From: Loripinus fragilis
Taxonomy: Eukaryota > Mollusca > Bivalvia > Lucinida > Lucinidae
Direction: 5' to 3'
Length of the DNA: 64,000 bases
NCBI GenBank assembly: GCA_964019695.1
Contig: OZ026514.1
Location: forward strand, 104,442,345-104,506,344
Each line of letters opens with the position of its first letter. Position 1 is the stretch's first letter. Of this stretch, positions 1 through 11,096 are shown in pieces. The notes below the pieces were generated by a model that was given only the letters and a program-made list of their open reading frames with translations, was not told the origin of the DNA and ran no database searches. The translations under genes and the position numbers were made by a program.

Positions 1-249
1 CTCATTTCAGTCTGAATGATTAAGTCCTAGAATAATAGAGTAATTCTATGTGGTACACATATTGAGTCTGAGGTGGTTCTGAACGAAATAAAATCATGAA
101 ATTGCACAAATGTAGATTTTTGTTATTTATATATGAGCCGCGATCTGTGAAAACCAGCCTTACTGACATTTAGGACCTAAAATTATGTAAAAATCATTTG
201 AAAAACACCAAAAGTTAAGAAATTTGACATGTTTATATATTGTCTTATA
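1..249. other. No recognisable feature
   Basis: AT-rich sequence with no convincing coding frame or repeat structure that I can recognise. It precedes the first LINE fragment, and the exact LINE boundary is uncertain. Confidence 0.4.
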
Positions 250-577
250 TTCAACTACTTTCCCAAAAGTCATTATCTACGGGTAAGATTCCGTCAGACT
301 GGACAAAAGCCACTGTTAGCCTGGTTTTCAAAAAGAGAAGTAAAAATGATCCAGCCAATGATAGGCTCATCTCCTTAACATAGGTGATGGAGCATATAAT
401 TGCATCTAAGCTCACTCAGCATCTCCACCAACATAATGTACTCTATGATCTCCAGCATGGTTTTAGAGAAAGGAGATCATGCGAACCCAACTTATTCAGC
501 AGGCAACTAGTAACAGGTAAACAAGTTGACCTTATTCTCCTAGATTTAGTAAGGCTTTCGACAAAGTCAGCCTTTTC
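250..577 (+). pseudogene. LINE A reverse transcriptase fragment, upstream part
   Basis: Decayed non-LTR retrotransposon reverse transcriptase, CR1/Jockey-like. The translation reads SLSTGKIPSDWTKATVSLVF, then LISLT, a TAG stop, VMEHIIASKL and DLQHGFRERRSC, which are the early RT blocks also present in LINE B (3335-5391). A one-base loss near 545 shifts the frame so that the ILLDFSKAFDKV block is broken. The copy is interrupted at about 577 by an unrelated element and resumes at 1798. The 5' part of the element (endonuclease and any ORF1) is absent. It is not functional. Confidence 0.8.
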
Positions 578-1797
578 GAGCTGAACATTTCTTGTACTTC
601 AACAACAGCAGAATCTAGGGCGAAGATTTGGTACCAGTAAAATGCATTTAAGCCCCCCCCCAGTGGCTTAGGCTGCTGTCCGTTCTAAGGCGGTGGTTCT
701 GTTGTTGTTGACTTTTTGTTTATTGTTAATCCCATTGTGGGAGTCTGTAATTGTTCTATGTTTTGTTGTACGTTACTTTATGTCCATTCTAGTATTGCAA
801 TCATCTTGATGGGGAAGAGAGAGCTGATTGCTTTGCTTAATTTGTCTTCCTGGTGTCTTGTGATGGTTGAGCGGCACTTCCTCGCGGTGCCACGGGGTTG
901 TCTGCAGTTTGTGATTGTGGTATTTCTTGATCATACTCACTTACTATTTTTGTTGTTAAATACAACATTGGGTTAAAAACTCTTTTGCAGCAAGGCATAT
1001 CAGAACCTATATTTTATGGTGATTTAGTTTATAAATTCAAACGAATTGTTGGAAAACCTAATTTTAGTGATCAATTAAGAAAGATAGTAAAACGTTATGT
1101 AAGGGTTTGATATAACTTGGGTATCATGCAACAGTCTGCATGCCTAGTTTTAAACCCAATCACGGTTTATAGCTATGGTTTCCTCTTTAATTGCATGACG
1201 GTGGGTCAGGCCTCAGACTCTATGACGGCTCTGACGTAAAGCTTTAATCGGTGGGTTGGTGCCTGATGCTTATCTGTAGCTGGACCCATCGGGGCTCAAC
1301 TTGAGGTTTTCTTTAGCTCTGACTATCTGTGAGTCATGAGCCCTTTTCTTTGTTTCATCATGGTGTGTTAATTTGATTAGAGTGTTTCTCCATGATGATA
1401 CATTGCATTAGTTAGATGACCTCCATGCGAGCTTTACATTTCTTGTACTTCAACAACAGCAGAATCTAGGGCGAAGATTTGGTACCAGTAAAATTCATTT
1501 AAGCCCCCCCCCCCCCAGTGGCTAAGGCTGCTGTCCGTTCTAAGGCGGTGATTCTGTTGTTGCTGACTTTTTGTTTATTGTTACTCCCATTGTGGAGGTC
1601 TGTAATCGTTCTATGTTTTGTTGTACGTTACTTTATGTCCATTCTCGTATTGCAATCATCTTGATGGGGGAGAGGCTGGTTGCTTTGCTTGGTTTGTCTT
1701 CCTGGTGTCTTTGGATGGTTGAGCGACTCTTCCTCCCGGTGCCACGGGATTGTCTGCAGTTTGTGATTGTGGTATTTCCTGATTGTACTCACTATTT
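578..1797 (+). mobile_element. R-I-R element inserted in LINE A
   Basis: Two direct repeats of about 370 bp (R, roughly 578-955 and 1431-1797) flank a 475-bp internal part (I, roughly 956-1430). LINE A reading stops at the left edge and resumes at the right edge, so this is an insertion. Single I-R copies occur in reverse orientation at 25168-25870 and 34333-34866. Part I encodes a conserved-looking stretch (GDLVYKFKRIVGKPNFSDQ then VKRYVRV) that recurs in the 25.8-kb copy, which suggests an old coding 3' end. R carries frames open for about 80 codons on both strands. The arrangement could be LTR-like, DIRS/Penelope-like or a tandem dimer; I cannot assign a family. Confidence 0.6.
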
Positions 1798-3004
1798 TTC
1801 ACAGCATGGAGTAAAAGGAAATACTCTAAATTGGATTAGAGCTTTCCTAGTAGGTCGAACCTAGGCTAAGGTGCTGGAGTGGGAGAGCTCATCAGAGGTT
1901 CCTGTGACGTCTGGCGTGCCCCAGGAATCTGTTCTTGGGCCTCTCCTCTTCCTGTTCTATATAAACGACCTACCAAAAAATATACAAGCCCAGGTAAGAC
2001 TTTTTGCCAATGACACAGCTGTCTATCTAACAGTTTGATCTTCAGACAATAGGGACACCCTCAAAGCAGACCTCAATACCTTACGGGAGTGGGAGTTTGC
2101 GTGGGACATGGAATTTAACCCAAGCAAATGCCAGGTACTCCACATTACAAGGTTAAAACATCCATTGAACACCCAGTACTCCCTTCATGGACAGGTACTT
2201 GAGGCAACAGACACAGCAAAATATCTTGGTGTAAGTATCGCTAAGGATCTTAGCAGGAACGACCACATCAGCTCAATAAATGCGAAAGCAAACAGGACCC
2301 TGGGTTTTGTAAAACGAAAATTTAGAACCAACAATGAAAAGGTAAAAGAGCTGGCCTACAAAGCATTAGTTCGTCCTCAAGTTGAGTATGCCTCCCCAGT
2401 CTGGTCCCCTGACACAAAGCATAACAGAAATAAAATTGAAATGACCCAAAGATGGGCAGCTAGATGGGTCAAAAACCAATTCTTCCCACACGAAAGTGTC
2501 ACTAAAATGCTGAGTGAGCTTGGTTGGAGGTCACTGGAAGACTGACCGATTGATGCCCGGCTGATAATGTTTTACAAAATTGTCCATGGCTATGTTGCGA
2601 TTCAACTTCCTGCATACTTTGATAAACCCCTAAGTTATACTCGCCACATGCGCCATCTTTCATTTAGGCAGATACACACTGCTGCCAGCTATTACCAATA
2701 TTCCTTTTATCTTGCATCAGTAGTTCTATGGAACAGACTCCCCTCTGAAGTTGTCCTTCTGGAAGATCTTGACTCATTCAGGGAAGGAGTCTGCAAGATC
2801 AACCATCGGTCACCTTAATTAAATACACTGATTTTAACCTCTTTTACCTGCACCTCTTCAGCACTAGCACTATATCTTTTTTATCAAGTCTCACTATATA
2901 TGGCACTTTTTATCTTGTACAATCTTTCTTTTAACTCTTGCACTGGCAGCGTAACTGCACATAATACTCATAATGAGGGTGCTGCATAATGTATAGATAG
3001 ATAG
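1798..3004 (+). pseudogene. LINE A reverse transcriptase fragment, downstream part and 3' end
   Basis: Continuation of the LINE A reverse transcriptase in one frame to a TAA at 2816-2818, broken by stops at 1862-1864, 2036-2038 and 2543-2545. Visible blocks are [46 protein letters not shown] (the catalytic F/YADD box, with Asn for the first Asp), and thumb/C-terminal motifs KYLGVSIAKDLS, NRTLGFVKR, EYASPVWSP and VLWNRLPSEVV. After the stop comes an AT-rich 3' UTR ending near 3004 in GATA-type short repeats, typical of a CR1/Jockey-type tail. It is a dead copy with a mutated active site. Confidence 0.85.
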
Positions 3005-3334
3005 CCTTAAAACCTATTCATGTGGATAGTAGAATGCAACTGGCAATTATTTCTGATCAAACTGCTTCGTTATCATGGTATATATTTCCATGGCAACAAC
3101 TTTACCTTAGCAACTGTCAGAATTTGCAAACTCTAGGCAAAAATGAATTGGTGTCAACTTTTCTGCGAATTCCGTTGCACACATGCTACGGATAATATAA
3201 AGTATATGTTAGCAAGGAGTAGCATGTTTTACATGCACCCGACAAAACCGCAAATTAGAAAGTTAACTTTAACGTCATTAGTAACGTCATTACGTTTTTG
3301 GCGTTGCGTGTTAATGTTTAGACTGTGCTCGGAC
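3005..3334. other. Spacer between LINE fragments
   Basis: No supported gene or repeat structure. It runs into the 5'-truncated start of LINE B; the boundary near 3320-3340 is approximate. Confidence 0.4.
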
Positions 3335-5391
3335 CTATGGTTCTATTAAACGTGCCATAAGACGCAAACAGAGAGCTTACAGAAAGTTCAGGCGGACAAA
3401 CGCAAAAAGGGACAGAGACAGATACAGATGGCTTCAGCAACAGGTCCAATGGGAGACCAGAAGAGCCAACAGACAATATATGCAAGACATAGTTAGTGAA
3501 AGCTACACAGACAAGCCAAAACGGTTTTGGTCGTACGTTAAAAGCAAAGGCCAAGAGTCAATTGGAGTAGCACCCCTCAAAAACAAAGATGGCTTCCTAC
3601 AAAGCGACAACCAGAGTAAAGCGGAAATCCTCAACCAACAGTTTTCCTCGGTTTTTACAAGAGATGACGACAGCAGTACTCCCCTCAAAGGCAACAGCCC
3701 TTATCCTGCAATGCCGGACATCCGGATCAACAAGAAAGGAGTCCAGAAGCTCTTGAAGGACTTGAACCCACACAAAGCCACGGGTCCAGATGAGGTTCCA
3801 TCCAAAATCCTTAAAATTGGAGCAGAGGAACTTTCACCTGCACTGGTAAAGCTGTACCAGCACTCAATTGATGTAGGAGAAGTCCCACAAGAATGGAGGG
3901 ATGCTAATGTGGTTCCCATCTTCAAAAAAGGAGATAGACACCAGCCATCAAACTATCGTCCTGTGTCGCTCACATCGGTAGTGTGCAAAGTTTTAGAGCA
4001 TATAGTGCATAGCAACATCATGTCTCATTACGACAGATGGAATATACTCTGCGACAGTCAGCATGGCTTTAGAAAACGCCGTTCGTGTGAGACCCAGCTC
4101 ATTGAAACTATCGATGACGTAGCAAGGCATCTTTCAGATGGAAATTAAGTAGACGTGATCCTTTTAGACTTCGAGAAAGCATTCGACAAAGTACCCCACT
4201 CCAGATTGCTCTACAAATTAGACTATTATGGGGTCAGAGGAAAAGTCAACAACTGGATTAAAGCCTTCCTTAGTAAACGGAAACAACAGGTCGTCCTTGA
4301 AGGAGTGAAATCTGGACAAGAAGATGTATTGTCAGGCGTTCCACAGGGCACTGTTCTCGGCCCATTGCTCTTCTTGATATATATCAACGACATGCCCGAG
4401 TGTACTGACTCAAATGTACGTCTCTTTGCTAACGATAGCCTGCTATACAGAGTTATTCGATTGCCTGAGGACAGTAAACAACTGAAACTGGACCTCCTAG
4501 CCCTGGAACGATGGGAGAAGGAATGGCTCATGAGCTTTAACGCCGGCAAATGCAGCGTGATTCGCATAACACCTAAGTCCAAGAAAGCCAAAGAGACTAA
4601 CTACACACTCCATGGTCAGACTCTAGCTGTCGAGGAATCAAGCAAGTACCTGGGTGTTACACTGACCAACGACCTCTCCTTGAACAAGCATGTGGAGAAT
4701 GTGGCAGCCAAAGGAAACAGAACGCTAGGTTTCATCAAGCGCAACCTCAGGGAATGCACAAAACCAGTCAAAGCAGCCAGCTACACCACCCTCACCCGTC
4801 CAGTCCTCGAATATGCTTCAACAGTGTGGGATCCCACCACCCAATCCAACATACAGACCCTTGAACAAATCCAGAGGAGGGCTGCTAGGTTCGTGATGAA
4901 TGACTACACGACGAGGACTCCTGGCTGTGTGACTCGCATGCAAGACGATCTGGGATGGGACACACTGCAGAACAGACGGCGAGACAGCAGGCTCTCCATG
5001 CTATACAAGATAGACCAGCAGTTAGTGGACGTGAAGAAGGAGACTTACTTACAAAGTGGAGACAGTAGAACCCGTGGAGGTCACAAGTTCTACCAAGAGA
5101 GAACCACCAGTGAGGTATACAGAAACTCCTTCTTCCCCAGGACTGTCATCGACTGGAACAAGCTCCCACACAAAGTCACTGCAGCGGAATCCCTGGAAGC
5201 ATTCCGCGGGAGCCTGCATGCCAGACCCACCACCTATTAATTCAAGTCATACCTATGTACAAAGTTTTAGCCATTTTATTGTAAAGAGCCATTTGGAGGG
5301 CTGCTGTGTCAGTTAACATGTTGCAGTCTCGCAGAGCCTAAAACGTTCCAGCAGGATCCCGGCTCTTGTAACGGAAGAAGAAGAGGTCTCT
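3335..5391 (+). pseudogene. LINE B, 5'-truncated CR1/Jockey-type retrotransposon with one stop
   Basis: A single long frame runs from about 3345 to a TAA at 5238-5240, broken only by a TAA at 4146-4148. It begins in the basic linker between endonuclease and RT (KRAIRRKQRAYRKFRRT). The RT blocks follow in order: [82 protein letters not shown] and RLFANDSLLYRV. The C-terminal part includes KYLGVTLTNDLS, NRTLGFIKR and FFPRTVIDWNKLP. The catalytic box is FAND rather than F/YADD (Asn codon at 4431-4433). A 3' UTR ends in a GAA repeat near 5391. No endonuclease domain or ORF1 remains, so this is a typical truncated insertion. It is much less decayed than LINE A and so probably younger. Confidence 0.92.
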
Positions 5392-5837
5392 TGCTGATGT
5401 TCACAAAGATGGATACACTTTAATAAATATAACAATTTAGTCTTAAAAATAGTATATTGAACCATTGCTTTTTGAAGAAAAATCAAAGATATGCAGAGAA
5501 ATAACGGAGATATGATTATCTAATCTTCAACATATGTCAGTTTTGAAAGCTCATCCACCAGTTAGCCCCGACAACGTATTTCCAATATATACATTTACCT
5601 GTATGTAAGTGACCAGTCCGTGTTTATTGGATCCGAGGACTGTGTATAGTTTCAAAATACCATATTGCCTTGAATAATAGAGATAACTTCATAAAAGTTG
5701 CAGGATAACTTCTTAACACTTCGTAGATTAAGTGTGTGTTATCAACTAAATTTTTACGACTTCGCCATTAAGGCTGGTTTTCACAGATTGATGCCCATAT
5801 CTCGGACCCATTGGCTCCGAGCCCATATTTATTGGTG
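5392..5837. other. No recognisable feature
   Basis: AT-rich non-coding sequence. I see no open frame of substance and no inverted or tandem repeat before the MITE at 5843. Confidence 0.4.
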
Positions 5838-5842
5838 TTAAA

Positions 5843-5992
5843 CCACAGGAGCTTGAAGTTCTGTCCTTAAATCACCCCTATAGCCTCATAATCAAAAGCT
5901 CACAATGTCATTACGTAGTAATGGCCATTACTACGTAATGACATTATGAGAATTTAGAAGCGATTTAAGGATAGAACTTCAAGCTCCTGTGG
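5843..5992. mobile_element. 150-bp palindromic MITE with TTAAA target duplication
   Basis: Terminal inverted repeats begin CCACAGGAGCTTGAAGTTCT and end with its near-perfect complement. The centre is self-complementary around GTAATGGCCATTAC. TTAAA flanks both ends (5838-5842 and 5993-5997), consistent with a target-site duplication, possibly TTAA-specific (piggyBac-like). It has no coding capacity. Confidence 0.75.
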
Positions 5993-6131
5993 TTAAACCA
6001 CTTACGGTGTTCCAGTGCACTCGGAACCGCTGAATCAAGTACGCCTATACAACAGAGGGCGCCCGTGCATGTTGAATAAGAAAACGTAAACATGATCATA
6101 TGAAGTGAGTGTCAAGCATTAAAGAAAAAAC

Positions 6132-6323
6132 ATGAAGCTCACAATTGTTCTAGTTGCATTGATTGCTCTGGGATTATCTGAAAATTCTGGTGGAAAGAAA
6201 GATGAAGATATTAATGATCCTAAATTCAAGCAAATGATAGAAGAGATCGAGAGTTTTTCGGATCCTAATGACTATCAGATAAAGACAGTAGAGAGTGAGG
6301 AAATGAAGGAAAGCGACAAGGAG
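6132..6323 (+). CDS. Candidate first exon of a secreted cystatin-like protein
   Basis: A 64-codon exon starting ATG and ending at a GT donor (GAG|GTAACT) in phase 0. Residues 1-16 (MKLTIVLVALIALGLS) look like a cleaved signal peptide. SGG follows at about residues 19-21, then an acidic/basic helix-forming stretch (KFKQMIEEIESF). This order of signal peptide, Gly-Gly and helix matches the two first exons at 12528 and 13867, although it ends SDKE rather than in the Gln those exons supply to QVVSG. No downstream partner exon is visible before 12528. It could be a third, older alternative first exon, the remnant of a broken paralogue, or the first exon of an unrelated small secreted protein. The resemblance is weak and the assignment is inference. 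Confidence 0.42.
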
Positions 6324-6358
6324 GTAACTAGAATTAACTTTTATTTTCAGCTCATCAT

Positions 6359-6437
6359 GGGTGAAAGTTTTCAGGATTCTTCTGAATTCAGGATTTTGAG
6401 GCTGACTTTCCAAAGAATTAGGCCCGGGAATTAGGCA
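6359..6437 (+). repeat. Partial copy of the GGTGAAAGTTTTCAGGATT element
   Basis: About 80 bp matching the left end of the complete element at 63288-63524, including the GAGGCTGACTTTC segment. The right half is missing. It starts about 35 bp after the donor of the 6132 exon. Confidence 0.6.
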
Positions 6438-6828
6438 GCTTACAAGACAGTTCACCAACAAATCTTATGAAAACACTCTGACAGTTTGATCAGAATTGAA
6501 GACTGTTCGCTGACACATTTGAAGAGGGTCGAGGAGACGGTTTCAGTACAAATTGGCCCAAAACCAACTCAGCCCAAAACCAACTTTGCCGAAGTCAACT
6601 CAGCCCACATAAAACTCAGCCTGTCAACCCAAGACAATTTTAACTCAGCCCAATGGCAATGTAAAATTCAAAAGAAGACAACTTGGTCCACATTTTTTTT
6701 TATTAAAGGCACTTGTAAAAGACAATGATTTTCACACCTTTGCAATTTGTAATATCAATATAATTATTTGATTAGATTAAAGATGTTTAAAGTTGTGCAT
6801 CAATAACATGTCAAAGGTGACAGCAGAG
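6438..6828. repeat. Short ACTCAGCCCA-type repeats
   Basis: Between about 6550 and 6660 the motif ACTCAGCCCA or a close variant recurs several times in a degenerate run. The rest is AT-rich with no supported gene. Confidence 0.4.
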
Positions 6829-6957
6829 TTGGGGTAATTAAAATTGTAATTAATTGTAATTTATTTACTTCTTCTAAAGTAATTGCATGTAATTGTAATT
6901 AAGACATTTCTTTAATTACTGTAATTGAATGTAATTTATTACATGGCCAAAAATTGG

Positions 6958-9745
6958 AGTAAGGCCTAAATGAAATATATGTGTGGTTCCTGTTGCATAC
7001 CAACAAAATTTAGGGTAGGTAGGTAGGGAAATTATTAAATTTTGTTATAACATTTAACAAATAAAATAGTGACAAAATCTGAAAAAGTGCCCATTTTAGG
7101 TATTTTTTCTCCAATGACCATTTTAATGTTTAGGGTAGGGTTAAAAAAAGGAAGTGTCTGCTGACAACCGGTTGTCACTAGCAAAAAGTCTAGTGACAAC
7201 CGGTTGTCACCATCAAAAAGTCTGCTGACAACCAGCTGTATTTTCAAATACTACTGTATACTTAGCATGTTCTCTTGGAAATCCACCTGAGACTAGTGGC
7301 ATTTTAAATACAGTTATAGAAAACCTTAATAAATATTGAATAAGAAAATTATGAATATAAAATTTGGTATTTTATTACAGAAAAAGATTTATATAATATG
7401 CATTGCAGAAAAATACCAGATAAAGATTTATTGCTTACATTTTGCATATATCAAGGTTCATTTATCTTTAATATCAACTTTTATGATATTAATTGCATTG
7501 TTCACAATGGATGGACTATATCATTTTAGCATTATCAGTATAAGCGTTTGAAGCACCAGAATCAAATTGAATCCTAATTTTTAAGAGGAAAAGTTTGCGC
7601 ACACCAATCAGGTACCTGGAAGAGCAATCTGATACTAGATAAAGAGCAATCTGATCAGGGACTATTTGTAAACTTATATCACTAACTAGAGCGCGCAATC
7701 AATGGGGCGCCATAGCAAATCCCCATGCTAAAGTTTTTGACTCCCCCAACACCCCCAGTCCCACCCCGGGGCATGACCTTGGCAACAGAATGAAAATTCT
7801 GTTCAATATGTTTTCTATCTTTTATATGTGAGAACACACACAAAGTTTGGTAAAAAAATCTTATAGATTGACATATTAATGATATTTGACCTTTTGACCT
7901 CGTCCCAAGGTCACCAGTTTGACCCTAGGATGGAAATGTTACTTGCATTATGTTCTGCTCGTCATCCCCTTCGATTTGATATGCTACATGACCATGTTTG
8001 AAAAAAAAATCCAGTGCCCCAAAGTCCCACCCCTGGGGCATGACCCAGCCGACAGAATATAAATCCCGTCTGATATATTTTGTATCTTTCATTTGTGAGA
8101 ACACACACAAAATTTGGTTTAAAAATATTTGAAATTGACATGGTAACCGAAATTTAATGATATTTGACCTCACCCCAAGGTCACCAGTTTGACCCTAGGA
8201 TGAAAACTTCACTAGCATTCTGTTCTGCTTGTCATCCCCGTCGATTTGATATATCCCACATCACCATATTTGAAATTTTTTTTCGACCCCCTGGGCAGCC
8301 CCAGCGCCTCTAAGTCCCACCCCTGGGGCATAACCCAGGGGACAGAATGAAAATCCCGTCTGATATGTTTTGTATCTTTCATTTGTGAGAAAACACACAA
8401 AGTTTGGAATAAAAATCTTTCAAATTGACTTTGTAATTGAAATTAAATATTTGACCTTTTGACCCCTCCCCCAGGCCCAGGGGGGGGAGGGCAAAAAAAA
8501 GGTGACCTTGCACGCCCCATTCATGTCAGTAACTCACATACCAAATTTGGTTGAATTTCGTCCAGTGGTTTAGGAGGAGATAGCATAACGGACGGAGGCG
8601 ATTACAATATCCCCTTCGCTTTTTTAAAAGAGCGTGGGGATATTAACCAGATTGGATTAATAAAAGTCCAAAAAATCAATTGGAAGTCATCATTTATCAC
8701 ACTTGTCCACCTAGCACTAATACATGTAAAACGCCTAGTTAAGAATTTACAGCTCTGCATATGTTGTATCCAAATGAAGTCACAACATATTGAATTTGAA
8801 ATAAGCTTGAAATAAAGCTGACATTTCATCATTAGTACCGTAATTCTTTAAGCACCAAAATCAAATTACTCCACAAGGAAAAGTTTCCAGAAACAAAATA
8901 ATCATGGAACAGCATGTCCTCTAAGAGGAGCTGAGTGAGTCTGACCGTGGTTATTTGTTAACTTTTATAATAAATAAGCTGTAAGAGTCCAGATCAACTG
9001 GAAGATTCCACTTTATAAGAGTTAAAAGAATAGTACCTTTAAAGAGACTAAGTCTGCAACTATGAACATTTTTTGAATTTTTTTATTTTCTTTTTAAATC
9101 ATTTGAAAAAGTAGAAATAAGTTATGTTTTCACAATAAATATGTTCACTATATAGCTGAAAACTGCACAGAAAAGTGAATTTTCTTACAAAACAGGTGTG
9201 TTTTTCTCTTGTTGGTAATTATTTGCGTCCCTCCAATCAATAATTATAGACAGTTATGCTGTTGTTTAGATACTGATAATTTGTTAAGATTTACGAAATT
9301 GGTAAAATGGATACCTGAATTTTAGTTTTTTTACTGTGTTCTTGAAAAATAGAAACATTAGTTCTAAAATCAAAAGTTACAGACTATGCAGCTTTAATCA
9401 TGATTAGTCAATTTACCAATATTACCAAGCATTGTATAATTGAAACTTAACATCATTTGATCATATACACAAACGTATTTTTTTTTTGTATAAAAATCTC
9501 TATACATACATATGTATAGAAAAACAATTTATAGCAGAGTATATCATTAAATGCCTGATATTGTTGAATAGAGTACACATTGTTATTGAAAAATATACAG
9601 CTGGTTGTCAGCAGACTTTTTGCTGGTGACAACCGGTTGTCAGCAGACATTTTGCTGGTGACAACCTGTTGTCAGCAGACCTCGCCTTAAAAAAATAGGG
9701 TAGGTAGGCAGCAGGAACCACACATATATTTCATTTAAGCCTAAT
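6958..9745. mobile_element. TIR element with subterminal GACAACCGGTTGTC palindromes
   Basis: Inverted arms lie at about 6958-7245 and 9590-9745. They share AAATGAAATATATGTGTGG near the outer edges, a GGGTAGGTAGG motif, then an array of three spaced palindromes related to GACAACCGGTTGTC, each separated by AGCAAAAAGTCT-like spacers. The arms match in order, so they are terminal repeats of one element. The spaced subterminal palindromes look like transposase binding sites (inference). The interior is filled by a tandem-repeat element (7717-8644) and AT-rich sequence, with no recognisable transposase. Confidence 0.7.
7717..8644. mobile_element. Tandem-repeat-bearing TIR element, about 290-bp units
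   Basis: Three imperfect direct repeats start near 7745, 8011 and 8300. Each contains GTCCCACCCCTGGGGCATGA, a CAGAATGAAAATCCCGTCTG block, TTTGTGAGAACACACACAAA, then TTTGACC and CAAGGTCACC. The ends are inverted: AATCCCCATGCT on the left, AGCGTGGGGATATT on the right. Before the right end comes TTTAGGAGGAGATAGC and ACGGACGG, the same terminal module as in the larger element at 62003-63016. The interior is non-coding. It is nested inside the 6958-9745 element. Confidence 0.7.
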
Positions 9746-10260
9746 TAACAATTACTTTCAATTACTTTTTAATTACATGTCCTTTTCAGATCAGCAGTGA
9801 AGCTCACTTATTAAAGATTATCATAAATAATTAAAATACTGCTAAATGAATTGTTCTTGGCCTTTGTAAATGCATATATCATTTGCTGTACTAGTATCTA
9901 TAGACATAAGAATAGAATATAGCAATTTTATCGCAGACACAGACTGTATGTTACTTCTACTATCCTTTTTTAATCAAATTATCTATTCTTTATTTATCTG
10001 CTTATAAAAGATATGGCTTTGTGACAATCAACCTTTAATAGTTAAGTTACCAAAACAATACAAAAACAAAGAAGGTGTGAAAATCTCAACAATAGTATTT
10101 ATTCAGACAATAGTGTTGGTTAGTGAATTGACTCCTTGAAGGCATTTTGTTGAATGTTCATATCGAGGATCAACACACTCATATGCTAAGGTGCATGACC
10201 TACATGTAATCTATCCACTAACCTATTTAAAGCCCTTAAACTGCTCATTTGCCATTTTCA

Positions 10261-10331
10261 GTAATAATAATAATAATAATAGTAGTAATAATAATAATAA
10301 TATTAATAATAATAAAAATAATAATATTCAT
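10261..10331 (+). repeat. AAT/TAA microsatellite
   Basis: About 70 bp of imperfect trinucleotide repeat with a few TAG and AAA interruptions. Confidence 0.95.
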
Positions 10332-11096
10332 AAAATGTGATTCAGAAAATTAACTTTTACTCATTCAGAGGCCCATCATTGTTAATAAAAAACAAAAAAA
10401 ATAGATGTTCCAGTGGTGATAGAATTAGCCACCTCTTGTTTGTCAAGCCAGCATTTCAACAGGCTAGTAATATTTTAGTTTGTCACTATCTGATATTCCT
10501 TTTCATACTTTTCTGCCAACTTTCAGTACTCATAGGGCCACACAGATTTTTTATCAACACTTTTTGAAAAGCATTTAAGCTAGTTTTGCAAATTAATTTC
10601 ACTGGTTTATCATCCACAGTTGTAAGACTTTTCTCAAGCCAATGTGTATTCCTGAACTTTGTTCTGCAGTTAACAGCTTGTTTGAGAACTTTGGCAATGT
10701 ATCCCCCCATCCCCCCACCCCAAACTTTAACTAATAATAGTTTCTGTATTTTCTCTTGTGTGATCATGTCATCAATCACACAATACAACAACTGATTTGT
10801 GCATTTCATTTCATTTAAGTTGCATCATTTGACAATAATTTGATACAAGAGGAAAAAATAAAAACAACTCATAGGCATACAGTGTATATTGAATTTAGAA
10901 TATCAAGGTTACTCAGACTTTTAGGAGATTTAACTCATTTCAAATATCTCTGAAATTAAAATCTGATGAAGCTCTCTAAGTGGCAGTGAAATGTAATTAA
11001 TTACTTTGCTCAAAATCTATGTAATTGTAATTTAATTGAACAATTTCCAATGTAATTGTATGTAATTAATTACTTTTTCAAAGCAATTGACCCCAA

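Larger units (their letters stand above)
6829..11096. mobile_element. Outer 4.3-kb interval bounded by inverted TTGGGGT/GTAATTA termini
   Basis: The left end begins TTGGGGTAATTA and is followed by many TAATT/GTAATT motifs. The right end (about 10985-11096) carries the same motif set in reverse and ends ATTGACCCCAA. I read this as the two ends of a DNA transposon or a nested pair. No transposase frame is recognisable inside; a 107-codon frame on the minus strand at 10486-10809 has no motif I know. A clear target duplication is not visible, so the outer pairing is tentative. Confidence 0.5.

Noticed and set aside
716..976. Frame of about 80 codons (MFIVNPIVGVCN...) repeated at 1571, 25142 and 34155
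   Set aside because: It recurs only because the R repeat recurs. The opposite strand also has open stretches, there is no start context or splice support, and one copy differs in length. Treated as a by-product of the repeat.
10486..10809. 107-codon minus-strand frame
   Set aside because: No motif I recognise, overlaps another frame on the plus strand, and lies inside the TIR-bounded interval. Not called as a gene.
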